A DNA stretch of 64,000 nt. It comes from a virus. Positions within the stretch are counted from its first letter, which is position 1. Every line of letters begins with the position of its first letter. Of this stretch, positions 56,739-64,000 are shown in pieces. Below the pieces are notes generated by a model. The model saw only the letters and a list, made by a program, of their open reading frames with translations, was not told where the DNA came from and made no database searches. The DNA lies in IMG/VR virus record IMGVR_UViG_3300023178_003561, positions 1-64,000 of that record. One strand, 5' to 3'. A program made the position numbers and the translations under genes.

Positions 56739-56766
56739 AATAATATGCTCCTATTACTTTTACTTA

Positions 56767-57288
56767 TCATCGCAGAAATTCACGGTGATCCAAATTGTAC
56801 AGCATGGGATTGATCTTGTGTACACCTATCAGGAACAGGCAAAAACTTGACACCGAACTACCTCTTCCAACTCCCCAAACTATGTTGTTTTCCCTCAGCG
56901 TGTCTACAAAGTACATTAAAAACTGCAATACACGTACAAATTTTTTTTTCTCAAACAAGTCGTATTCGATCTGCACACGCTGTCTTTCGTCATCATTTTG
57001 ACACTTGTCTAGTAGCCACTGTAGTACATTCACTTGGTAGTATTTGTGTGGCATGTTCCAGTTTGTTGTCATTTGCTTGTCAAACTCAGCAACCGTGCCT
57101 CTTTGTGGAGCAAGTTTTAATTGAGGGAGATCTAGACCAAGCTCTTTAATTGTTGCATTGTATTTTTCTGTGTCTTGGAAAAATAATTTTGATATGTCAA
57201 AGTCAGGATTTTTGTATAAGATGTCTATTGCGTCCTGTTCAGTGAACAGAACGTCGCCGTGATCATTTATTTTTGTCTTTTCCGCCAT
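56767..57288 (-). CDS. DnaE (polymerase III alpha)-like fragment
   Basis: 173 residues. The C-terminal 80 residues resemble a piece of the C-family polymerase palm region: RVQIEYDLFEKKKFVRVLQF, then VWGVGRGSSVSS near 140-151 (cf. GPGRGSxxGS) and HKINPMLYNLDHREFLR (cf. DPxxYxLxFERFL). The conserved palm aspartates and the rest of DnaE are missing, so it is not an active polymerase. It may be a decoy or an interaction module. The frame ends cleanly, so it looks like a stable small protein. Confidence 0.74.
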   Translation of the reverse strand: MAEKTKINDHGDVLFTEQDAIDILYKNPDFDISKLFFQDTEKYNATIKELGLDLPQLKLAPQRGTVAEFDKQMTTNWNMPHKYYQVNVLQWLLDKCQNDDERQRVQIEYDLFEKKKFVRVLQFLMYFVDTLRENNIVWGVGRGSSVSSFCLFLIGVHKINPMLYNLDHREFLR

Positions 57289-57898
57289 CTAAAACCTTCG
57301 GGTTGAACTCGAATATTTTAGCATGTTCTTGGTGCTTACTGTCAACTGGAATTTGTTGATTGCTCCAACTGAAGTGTCCTGTATAAATGCCTTTGTCCAT
57401 TTCTCTGTCATACGTTGCTGTGTCAGGTCTCAACCACCATGGATCAAACTTCTTGTACTTGTCTGTGAACCAGTCTGGTCTATCTAAAAGTATAAGCTCT
57501 TTGCTGTCTTTGTCAACCGTGTAGGTAATACCATCTCCTTGCCATGAAGAAAGATCTATATGGTTGATGGTGATCTTGGAATCAAGTATTGAATTTGCCT
57601 TGCAAAAACAGACAGACGCCATGATTTGGTCATAGGGTGGCCTTGGTAATTCAATAAATCTGTTGTTGGTATTTTTTTTCAATACTTCGTACAATGGTTC
57701 TTCTCTCCATGTGGTAATGGTGTTAGCAAAAACTTGCTCGAAGAGATTTTTCAGCCTGTCAAAGTAGGTGGTTTGTTCTTTAAGACTTGCGGTGTGTGGA
57801 GTGAGGCTGATTTTTACATCATACTCGTTGGAAAATAGTTCTCCGTCGACTACAATAATTGATTTGAATTTGGTGCTCCAACTGAAACTGTTTGACAT
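57263..57898 (-). CDS. conserved hypothetical protein
   Basis: 211 residues, soluble, strand-rich N-terminal (SIIVVDGELFSNEYDVKISL), a Pro/aromatic centre (ELPRPPYDQIMASVCFCK) and DRPDWFTDKYKKFDPWWL. No domain assigned. Overlaps the DnaE-like gene by 26 bases, so they may function together. Confidence 0.62.
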   Translation of the reverse strand: MSNSFSWSTKFKSIIVVDGELFSNEYDVKISLTPHTASLKEQTTYFDRLKNLFEQVFANTITTWREEPLYEVLKKNTNNRFIELPRPPYDQIMASVCFCKANSILDSKITINHIDLSSWQGDGITYTVDKDSKELILLDRPDWFTDKYKKFDPWWLRPDTATYDREMDKGIYTGHFSWSNQQIPVDSKHQEHAKIFEFNPKVLDGGKDKNK

Positions 57899-57910
57899 GG
57901 AAAATATTTA

Positions 57911-58162
57911 CTATTCCATGTTTATCAAGTCACCCATATCTGGTTCGTTGCGAAGTTTCTTGTTGTTCTTGTGCCACTCCTCTGTACGCCTCTGCCTGAT
58001 GGCATCCTGGTAGGTCTTTAATGCCATTTGCAGGTTCATTAGCATCTCCGGATTTCTGCCGCGCCTTGCGATTGCAACCTTTCTTGAAAGTTCTTTTATT
58101 CTTTTAGAGATGTCTTCATCAGACATGTTGCCTATTTCTTCTTGCAATGGATGGAAGTACAT
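57911..58162 (-). CDS. small helical phage protein
   Basis: 83 residues, highly charged helices (SDEDISKRIKELSRKVAIA, NLQMALKTYQDAIRQRRTEEW). The ATG has an ideal GGAGG four bases upstream. No family recognised; small helical proteins of this sort lie beside structural genes in T4-like phages. Possibly a tail or baseplate accessory. Confidence 0.62.
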   Translation of the reverse strand: MYFHPLQEEIGNMSDEDISKRIKELSRKVAIARRGRNPEMLMNLQMALKTYQDAIRQRRTEEWHKNNKKLRNEPDMGDLINME

Positions 58163-58178
58163 TGGCCTCCTTCAGTTG

Positions 58179-58742
58179 TTAGACGTACTGTTTGCCTAAT
58201 TGGTGCATTAGCACAGTTGTTCCACCGTCTGGGGTCATGAATTCATACAACACACGTCCCAGTCCTGGCGCAATCGAGTCTGATGTGCCGTCACTACCAT
58301 TTACGTTGTCTGCCTTGATTGTTGCACTTGGAAAGACAAGAGTTGTCGCTCCTATGGCCACGGTTACATCAAGCACTATTCTGCCCAAAGAACCTGTTGG
58401 TGGAAAGTTTATAAAATCAAAAGTTGTGTCAGCAGTTACGGTGGCTGTTTGGTAATGCCCGTTTTCATGGTTGAGTGTGATCGAACCACTACCAACAGAA
58501 CCATGGTCGTAAACACTCTCAGACGTGTCTTTTAATTTTGCTCTGGTAATTTCGTTGTCGGTGAAGTTGTTGGCCGCATTTGTTTTTGCTGTATTTGTTT
58601 GCAAAGTTTCGATCTCGTCCTTGCTGTGCTGAAAATTATTTTTTATAGCACTAAAGTTATCTCTAAAACCTTGTGAGCTATTATCCTGTCCTGCTTTGGG
58701 AAAGGTTTGATCTACGCTTCCTGGTACTATGCTACTTGCCAT
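58179..58742 (-). CDS. virion fibre-associated protein
   Basis: 187 residues. N-terminus carries PGSVDQTFPKAGQDNSSQG and FRDNFSAIKNNF, an attachment-type segment seen at the start of marine phage fibre proteins. The rest is beta-rich, ending GGTTVLMHQLGKQYV. Start overlaps the stop of the 840-residue gene (TAATG). Likely part of the tail fibre assembly. Confidence 0.68.
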   Translation of the reverse strand: MASSIVPGSVDQTFPKAGQDNSSQGFRDNFSAIKNNFQHSKDEIETLQTNTAKTNAANNFTDNEITRAKLKDTSESVYDHGSVGSGSITLNHENGHYQTATVTADTTFDFINFPPTGSLGRIVLDVTVAIGATTLVFPSATIKADNVNGSDGTSDSIAPGLGRVLYEFMTPDGGTTVLMHQLGKQYV

Positions 58743-61264
58743 TAAAATATTCCTTTATCTCTAAATTTAAGATATTTATCGTTAGATCTCTCCACCCTAA
58801 TGATTGTTCCTTGTGCTGGTGTCTCTTTGGTAAAAGTTATTGTTGTCTTTTTGTTCGCTGTGTCGTGCGAAAGTTCAATACCATACTCGTGATCGGTCGA
58901 ACGTAGATTGTTGTCAGCGGTGAGCCAGGTGGGGTCATTGTTGTTGTCAGCGGTGACACCATCGCCCACGTACACCTGATCATTTCCTTCTAAAACATAA
59001 ATGTCCTGCTCATGCACTATCTCGTTGAGTTCAAAAGTGGTTGTTGAGCCGTCACCAACGAACTCCTGTGGATTTACCTTGCTTTTACTGACTGTGTATC
59101 TGTCGATGATGAAAGATATATTTTTGAATTCTAGTGACTTGTCTGTGATCCTTTTCTTTATCAAAGCGGAAGTGCCTTCCTTACAGTAACAAATAGGCAC
59201 GGCCATCACATACCCTAGTGGTGCCTTCTGTCCAACTTGGGTTGTTCGCATCCATTGAGGCAAATAGGTCCATTCCTTGTGTCCGAGACTTTTCATTCTT
59301 GAACGCATGTTGGCCACGGCGTTTGGATAAAGTTTTTCCATTGCTCCTAGGTCTGCGCTGAGTTGGTTGGCATACCTAACCTTAGAACCACTAGTGCTGA
59401 ACGACAGACCTCCGTCTGTGGTTACTTCGTATTCAACATAGTCTGCTGTGGCGTTCATTGACGATGCTCTGGGTCCTAGTATGGGTTTGGCCACAGCGGT
59501 CCTTAGATTGATAGAACTTGATATCGCATCGCCATCACTGTTTTGTAGATTGTCTTTGATTTCTAGATACACTACCTCGTATATTGTGTTAGCACCGTCT
59601 TTGGCCACGGCCGTTTTCAAGTCACCGAAGTAGAGAGTCTTTGGTGCATGATTTTGTTCCATCTGTTCCTGGAAAGTTGTCAGCGTCTGTGACTCAAGTC
59701 CTGCCATCATGAGCATCTCTGGTTTTTGTTTCATTCCGAAGTTTGGATCTTCAGGACGGTATATGTATTCAGGTGAATTAATGTTTGGATCTTGAGCTAT
59801 GCTGTAAAATATGTTTTGGTCTATCAATGAAGTTGCGTGTCCGTTCATGTTACCATATTCCACAGTAGTGTATGGAATGTCGATGTTGAGTGTGAATTCT
59901 TTTGATGTGGCCGATTCCTGATACTGGTCACTGGCTGTGACAGTGAAAGTGAATGCCCTCGTAGAATCTGTAAAGTCACTAGGATCTATAGATCCTATGA
60001 GATTGCCTTGAGTCGAAAGCGAGATTCCTGTTGGCAAAGAACCTTTTGTTATCGAATAGGTAAGGACTCTGTCAGTTTCTTCTGCCACTGCTACCACACT
60101 CAGGGTGCTAGGGATATCTGCTGTCAGAGTCCCTATTGTGGCAGGTGTTGTGAATGCAATGCCGATATCGATCTCACCTATTACTTTCATTTTGAAAACT
60201 TGGTCCGTGAATACGTTCACACCAGTTGACACTGTTCTATTTGCTCGCACAGTGAAATTAAAAGTTGTTTCAACTGCAGACTGCCTCGGCAGTGTGCCAT
60301 AAATTTCGCCGCTGTTGATATCTATTTGAAGTCCAGTTGGCAAACTGCCTGCCACTATGGAGTATTCAAGATCTGATTGTAAAGGATCAAAGTCCTCAAC
60401 GTCAATTTTTACCACGACCGCGTTCTCGTGTCTAAAAGTGCCTAGGTCGCTTCCTGTCGAGAACACCGGACGCCTGTTTGCACTATAATCGATTGTTAGC
60501 GGGAACCCTCCAACATTTGTCATGTCTATTGTAAGCTCTGTGTTGTCGATCCTCCAATAGTCTGCTGAATAAACGAATATGCTGTTTGCCTGTTCTTCGA
60601 AACTTGTTCCATCGCTGACACGAACAATGAATTCAAAATTCTTACTTACACTTTTAGTGGTTACCGTCCTGTCATACACCACGTCATCATAATCATCGTT
60701 GATGCCATCGAATCCGCCTCTCGGTACGGATTTTTCTGCGTCAGTGAGCAACACTGTCCCTGATATCAGTCCTGTTTTTGTCATAGTGATACCTGGTGGA
60801 AGTGATCCAGACACTATATCATACACCAAAGTCTGTCCTGCTTCCGTGTCACTGTCAGAAGCCTCCATTTGTATGGAAATTTGAGAACCATCAAGTATCC
60901 AGTAGAGTCCCACACGTGTCGAGTCTTCCATTTGCAGTTGTCCAGAAGCGGTTGTAAATGTAGGTTTGTCTGAGCCTTTCACATCAAGTGTGAAAGTTCT
61001 ATCTGTGATTGAGGTACCGGCCGTGGCTCGCACGACGAAGGTGTAAAGAGTTCTTTTGGCAACCTCAGCCGGTGTTCCTGTAAGGAGGCCTGTTGATGTC
61101 ACCTGCATTCCAGATGGCAGGCTTCCTGCTATCACGGAGTAAACTATGGATGTAGAGTCACCAAGATCTACTGGATCGTTGGCTTCTAATTGAAGATTGA
61201 AACCTTCATTTTCGTTGATCGTTGCTAACTTACCTGCTGTGGTTGTCCACACTGGTGTTGCCAT
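58742..61264 (-). CDS. large virion protein with putative Ig-like (He_PIG) repeats
   Basis: 840 residues. At least four similar segments with SGSLPxG cores: GSLPSGMQVTSTGLLTGTP, GSLPPGITMTKTGLISGTV, GSLPTGLQIDINSGEIYGT and GSLPTGISLSTQGNLIGS, matching the putative-Ig He_PIG pattern. They lie in the N-terminal about 450 residues. The remainder is beta-rich. Expected to be an adhesin-like tail or fibre protein. A late promoter lies upstream of an AGGAG ribosome site. Confidence 0.75.
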   Translation of the reverse strand: MATPVWTTTAGKLATINENEGFNLQLEANDPVDLGDSTSIVYSVIAGSLPSGMQVTSTGLLTGTPAEVAKRTLYTFVVRATAGTSITDRTFTLDVKGSDKPTFTTASGQLQMEDSTRVGLYWILDGSQISIQMEASDSDTEAGQTLVYDIVSGSLPPGITMTKTGLISGTVLLTDAEKSVPRGGFDGINDDYDDVVYDRTVTTKSVSKNFEFIVRVSDGTSFEEQANSIFVYSADYWRIDNTELTIDMTNVGGFPLTIDYSANRRPVFSTGSDLGTFRHENAVVVKIDVEDFDPLQSDLEYSIVAGSLPTGLQIDINSGEIYGTLPRQSAVETTFNFTVRANRTVSTGVNVFTDQVFKMKVIGEIDIGIAFTTPATIGTLTADIPSTLSVVAVAEETDRVLTYSITKGSLPTGISLSTQGNLIGSIDPSDFTDSTRAFTFTVTASDQYQESATSKEFTLNIDIPYTTVEYGNMNGHATSLIDQNIFYSIAQDPNINSPEYIYRPEDPNFGMKQKPEMLMMAGLESQTLTTFQEQMEQNHAPKTLYFGDLKTAVAKDGANTIYEVVYLEIKDNLQNSDGDAISSSINLRTAVAKPILGPRASSMNATADYVEYEVTTDGGLSFSTSGSKVRYANQLSADLGAMEKLYPNAVANMRSRMKSLGHKEWTYLPQWMRTTQVGQKAPLGYVMAVPICYCKEGTSALIKKRITDKSLEFKNISFIIDRYTVSKSKVNPQEFVGDGSTTTFELNEIVHEQDIYVLEGNDQVYVGDGVTADNNNDPTWLTADNNLRSTDHEYGIELSHDTANKKTTITFTKETPAQGTIIRVERSNDKYLKFRDKGIF

Positions 61265-61282
61265 AAATTACTCCTTACAATG

Positions 61283-61290
61283 GTATTTAT
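61283..61290 (-). promoter_or_regulatory. late promoter motif ATAAATAC
   Basis: Minus-strand late element 18 bases upstream of the ATG at 61264, followed by AAGGAG. Confidence 0.64.
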
Positions 61291-61296
61291 TGCAAA

Positions 61297-61452
61297 TTAG
61301 CAACTGCTGTTCTGGCTTCTAATGATATGTTCAAGTCTCTGTCTCAGGTGTTCACGCTGTATCTTGTCAGGTTCCTTCCGGATAGCGTCCTGCAGACGTG
61401 ATATTTCACTCTTGCCAGATCTTGCTTTTCTGTCGTTACGATGCTTACGCAT
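61297..61452 (-). CDS. small basic protein (51 aa)
   Basis: 51 codons beginning MRKHRNDRKARSGKSEIS, with a helix (LQDAIRKEPDKIQREHLRQR) and a C-terminal Cys. Strongly basic. It lies between two fibre genes with no better explanation for the gap. Function unknown; possibly nucleic-acid binding or a fibre assembly helper. Confidence 0.5.
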   Translation of the reverse strand: MRKHRNDRKARSGKSEISRLQDAIRKEPDKIQREHLRQRLEHIIRSQNSSC

Positions 61453-61483
61453 TTTTCATATAAAACGTACCTAATGGTCGCTA

Positions 61484-63013
61484 TTACGATTTGTCGTAGA
61501 ACGGGATTACTCTCGCCGTACCGCCTATCTTCACTTCCAGATAACCTGTTGGTGTTCCGGGCAGTGCGTTGGCACCTCCCGCTGATCCAACCGTGGTCTG
61601 TGTGGCTGTGTTAAAGTCCACAACACCTGTTCCTTGTGTTGAAATAGATATGTCACCGTTTGATGTGTCGTTCTGTAATGCGTCGACTCTTGCAGTAGTC
61701 GCCTGTATCAGTGTCACGTCTATCTCACCCGCGGCTATTTTTTTATTAAAAGTGATGTTTTGTCCAGCCGCCGCATCTATTGTCATACCACCCGAGGTTG
61801 CTGAAAGTGTATTTCCATCCATTCTCAAGTTGTCCACGTTCAATTGCCCTGTGGTCGTCTGTGTTCCTGTAGCAGTTATTGGACCAGTCAGTACAATGGC
61901 ACCTGTTCCTGCTGGATCTATCGTAATATCTCCATTTGAATTAGAGATAAAAGTGTCTGCATTTACTGAACCTTTTACAGTCAGTGTACCATCAACTGTG
62001 CTGTTTGAACTTATTGTATGATTGCCAACAGTGGTAATGTCCGCTGTGGTTAAAGTGCCTGACACGTTTGCACTTCCATCTACAACTAGGCCTTCGTTTA
62101 TGTTAATGGTAGATGAGTCTGGTGCACTTATTGTCGTGCCTTTGATTGCTACTCCTCCTGCCACTACAGAACCTGTTCCACCTGGGGTCAGGTTAAGGTC
62201 TGCGTTTGAACTGGTTGAGATAGTTGAATCGTTTATTGTGACATTGTCAACCACCGCTGTGCCGTTGAAAGTTGCCACCCCTGATGCAGTGATTGCCGCA
62301 ACTGTTGTTGCTCCTGCCACGTTAAGTGTGCCATCCACATCCAGTGCCTCATTGATACTGATTGTTGAACTGTCGTCTGACGTGATTGTTGTTCCTGAAA
62401 CTTTGATGCCTGAGGCTTTCACGCTTCCTGTGCCTGAACCGTTCAACACAAGGTCGCTGTTTGAATTGCTGGCTGTTATCTCGTTGTCATTGATTGTGAC
62501 ATCAGCAACGTTCACTCCACCTGTTCCATTCCCCTGCAGGGTAATTGAACCGTTAGTCACTGTGCTGGTCATCGTAGTGCCGTCGATTTGAATCTGATCC
62601 GCTTCAAAGACACCAACTACTTTTGTCTGGTCACTCGCCGCGTCACCTAGGTTGATGTTTCCCTTGGCAAAAACATTACCTGTTGCTGTGATATTGCCTG
62701 ATGCTGTGATATTGCCATCCACGTCAAGATTCTCATTGATTTGCACCTGTGTAGAGTCATCCGAGCTGATGGTTGTGCCTTTTAAAAGAAGGCTCGAAGC
62801 CAATACTCCGCCTGTGCCGTTTCCGTTCAGCACTAGGTTGGCATTCGACACATTTGTGTTGATCTCGTTGCCTTCTAGAGTTATCTGAGATGTAGCCGGT
62901 GAGGCATCATACAGTTCAGTGAAGTTGTCGTTAATTTTGTCAAACGCCGTTCTTAGTGGATCACCTGTTCCATCATTTGCCGACGTTCCGATGTTTATTG
63001 TTTGTTTTGCCAT
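61484..63013 (-). CDS. beta-solenoid tail-fibre protein
   Basis: 509 residues, rich in Gly, Ser, Thr, Asn and Asp. N-terminus INIGTSANDGTGDPLRTAFDKINDNFTELY is a marine phage fibre N-terminal segment. A long tract repeats units with GTTISSDDSSxIxINExLDVDG, interleaved with NGxGTGxV turns, consistent with a beta-solenoid. C-terminus ends EVKIGGTARVIPFYDK, likely the tip. A late promoter and AGAGGA ribosome site precede it. Confidence 0.75.
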   Translation of the reverse strand: MAKQTINIGTSANDGTGDPLRTAFDKINDNFTELYDASPATSQITLEGNEINTNVSNANLVLNGNGTGGVLASSLLLKGTTISSDDSTQVQINENLDVDGNITASGNITATGNVFAKGNINLGDAASDQTKVVGVFEADQIQIDGTTMTSTVTNGSITLQGNGTGGVNVADVTINDNEITASNSNSDLVLNGSGTGSVKASGIKVSGTTITSDDSSTISINEALDVDGTLNVAGATTVAAITASGVATFNGTAVVDNVTINDSTISTSSNADLNLTPGGTGSVVAGGVAIKGTTISAPDSSTININEGLVVDGSANVSGTLTTADITTVGNHTISSNSTVDGTLTVKGSVNADTFISNSNGDITIDPAGTGAIVLTGPITATGTQTTTGQLNVDNLRMDGNTLSATSGGMTIDAAAGQNITFNKKIAAGEIDVTLIQATTARVDALQNDTSNGDISISTQGTGVVDFNTATQTTVGSAGGANALPGTPTGYLEVKIGGTARVIPFYDKS

Positions 63014-63037
63014 GGTGTATTCCTCTTTAATTCAAAG

Positions 63038-63045
63038 GTATTTAT
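63038..63045 (-). promoter_or_regulatory. late promoter motif ATAAATAC
   Basis: Minus-strand late element 24 bases upstream of the fibre ATG at 63013. Confidence 0.62.
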
Positions 63046-63071
63046 ATTTGATTTTATAAACCTAATGTAAA

Positions 63072-64000
63072 TTATACCTTGATCAAAGTTCTTACGAACT
63101 TGTATGTGGCAGAGTCTGCACTTATTGGAACCATCCTTACACGCACATTGCCGGAGTCCACATCCGCAGTGAATGTGACCATTGAACTACCTGTTGAACT
63201 GATGCTGGTGTCATTGATGTAGGCGTTTGTGCCGTCGTGGGTTACATAAATCGTGTGTAAACTAAATCTTGAGTTGGTTGTGTCTGAAATAGACACGTCG
63301 TATCTGGCACTTCTATAACTTGCAACAGCGAAAGTATCTAGGTTAGCAATAGAGGAACTGGATGTGGTAGCCTCACCATCACTTATGTCACCACGTGTCA
63401 GAGCAGTTACGCCTGTGATACCGCCCGCCACTGTCAACACACCAGAAATGTTCACTGCGTCATTGATTTGTATTGCACTAGAATCAGTACTGCTGATGTT
63501 ATTGACGTCAACAGTGTCAACAGTCAAGGTCCCAGTAACGTTTAGCCCATCATTGATTTGTATGGTGGTAGAATCGTTAGAACTAATGGTGTTGGTGTCG
63601 ATTGTGTCAACGCTCAATGTCCCCGAAACATTCAAGTCATCGCTGACCAACACAGCGGAACTGTCATCTGAACTGATTGTGTTCACATTGAGAGTCTCGT
63701 TGATCTTTATCGCACTCGAGTCATCCGAACTCAATGTTGTGCCATTCACCCTCACTGCTCCTAGGATCAGGTTCCCTGTTCCTGATGGTGTGATGTGTAA
63801 ATCTTCGTTGGATCTTGTGCCTTCTATGTGGTTGTCTCTTATCTGTATGCCTTCCAGTTCGATGACGCCTGTACCATTGGCCGTCAACTTAAGGTTGGCG
63901 TTTGAAGCAGTTGTGCTGATCTCGTTGCCCGACAGTGATATCTGTGAGCTCACTGGTGAGGCCGCGTACAACTCCGTGAAGTTGGCGTTGATCGAGATCA
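63072..64000 (-). CDS. tail-fibre-like protein, 5' end beyond the window
   Basis: At least 308 codons; the frame is open to the right edge with no start seen, so partial. The in-window N-terminal part again shows NANFTELYAASPVSSQ, the same segment as the neighbouring fibre gene. Then NGTGVIELEG, TPSGTGNLILG and several repeats with DSSAIQIND, and a globular C-terminal part (RYDVSISDTTNSRFSLHTI). Expected to be a paralogous beta-solenoid fibre. Confidence 0.72.
   Translation of the reverse strand, partial: ISINANFTELYAASPVSSQISLSGNEISTTASNANLKLTANGTGVIELEGIQIRDNHIEGTRSNEDLHITPSGTGNLILGAVRVNGTTLSSDDSSAIKINETLNVNTISSDDSSAVLVSDDLNVSGTLSVDTIDTNTISSNDSTTIQINDGLNVTGTLTVDTVDVNNISSTDSSAIQINDAVNISGVLTVAGGITGVTALTRGDISDGEATTSSSSIANLDTFAVASYRSARYDVSISDTTNSRFSLHTIYVTHDGTNAYINDTSISSTGSSMVTFTADVDSGNVRVRMVPISADSATYKFVRTLIKV
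63420..63665 (-). repeat. 30-residue tandem repeats inside the fibre gene
   Basis: About two and two-thirds copies of a 90-base unit. The plus-strand string CATTGATTTG recurs at 63461 and 63551, exactly 90 bases apart. Each codes for a 30-residue solenoid turn beginning DSS/DST and containing LNVSGTLSVDT-like text. Confidence 0.7.

Noticed and set aside
61569-62591. Plus-strand ORFs antisense to the fibre gene
   Set aside because: They arise from the repetitive Gly/Thr/Asp codons of the fibre and show no independent signals.
1-64000. tRNA genes, CRISPR arrays, insertion sequences, integrase or origin
   Set aside because: None were recognised; gaps are mostly under 100 bases and are accounted for by promoters or small ORFs. 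A computed tRNA search would be needed to exclude degenerate cases.

Overview
The window is a piece of a large, strictly lytic T4-like tailed phage of a marine bacterium (cyano-/pelagimyovirus type). The evidence is the T4 replication set (family B DNA polymerase gp43, sliding clamp gp45, clamp-loader subunit gp44, 5' nuclease, DsbA-like protein), T4-style late promoters (ATAAATAC just upstream of start codons), long solenoid tail fibres, and many small proteins of the kind seen in marine T4-like phages. Genes are packed almost without gaps and lie on the minus strand, commonly joined by ATGA or TAATG overlaps; the one exception is a small basic ORF at 51998-52225. No tRNA, CRISPR array, integrase or insertion sequence was seen. 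By eye GC is about 40-45%. The lipoprotein S8 protease resembles proteins of marine alphaproteobacteria such as SAR11, but the host cannot be fixed from the sequence.

Layout, left to right. 0-7.7 kb: small membrane proteins, a MoxR ATPase with a VWA/zinc-motif partner, a radical SAM protein, conserved small proteins and the 5' nuclease. 7.7-22 kb: a metabolic and DNA-modification block with an ANL-type adenylate ligase, a sodium:solute symporter, QueE, a cupin, a YhhQ-type transporter, a phosphoribosyltransferase, GMP reductase, FolE, GalE, a glycosyltransferase, a SET protein, a peroxiredoxin, a QueD-like protein and a DpdA-type transglycosylase. 22-27 kb: clamp, methyltransferase, polymerase and DsbA-like protein. 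27.5-37.6 kb: virion-associated proteins, many of which begin with the same short motif, resembling the T4 capsid-targeting sequence; they include a Cu/Zn superoxide dismutase and a nucleotidyltransferase-HAD fusion. 37.6-43 kb: small proteins and a 1212-residue lipoprotein subtilase. 43-48 kb: ClpA, peptide deformylase and DnaJ. 48-50.7 kb: lysis region (holin-like proteins, DUF1353, nuclease, spanin-like pair, M15 endolysin). 51-58 kb: gp44, UV endonuclease, ParB-like protein, GroES-like protein, sulfotransferase-like protein and a DnaE-like fragment. 58-64 kb: tail-fibre or adhesin genes, the last running off the right edge.

The main inferred system is replacement of guanine in phage DNA by a 7-deazaguanine. 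FolE, the QueD-like protein and QueE would make 7-carboxy-7-deazaguanine, the YhhQ-type carrier could import a precursor, and DpdA would swap the base into DNA. Each swap frees guanine, which the phosphoribosyltransferase and GMP reductase could salvage. No QueC is visible here. Instead an adenylate-forming ligase and a symporter sit beside queE, so the final chemistry may be unusual. A second theme is apparent packaging of enzymes into the capsid, and a third is host proteostasis (ClpA, DnaJ, Def, GroES-like). Early genes appear to use sigma70 promoters, several with the -35 box embedded in the last codons of the upstream gene; virion genes use ATAAATAC late promoters.
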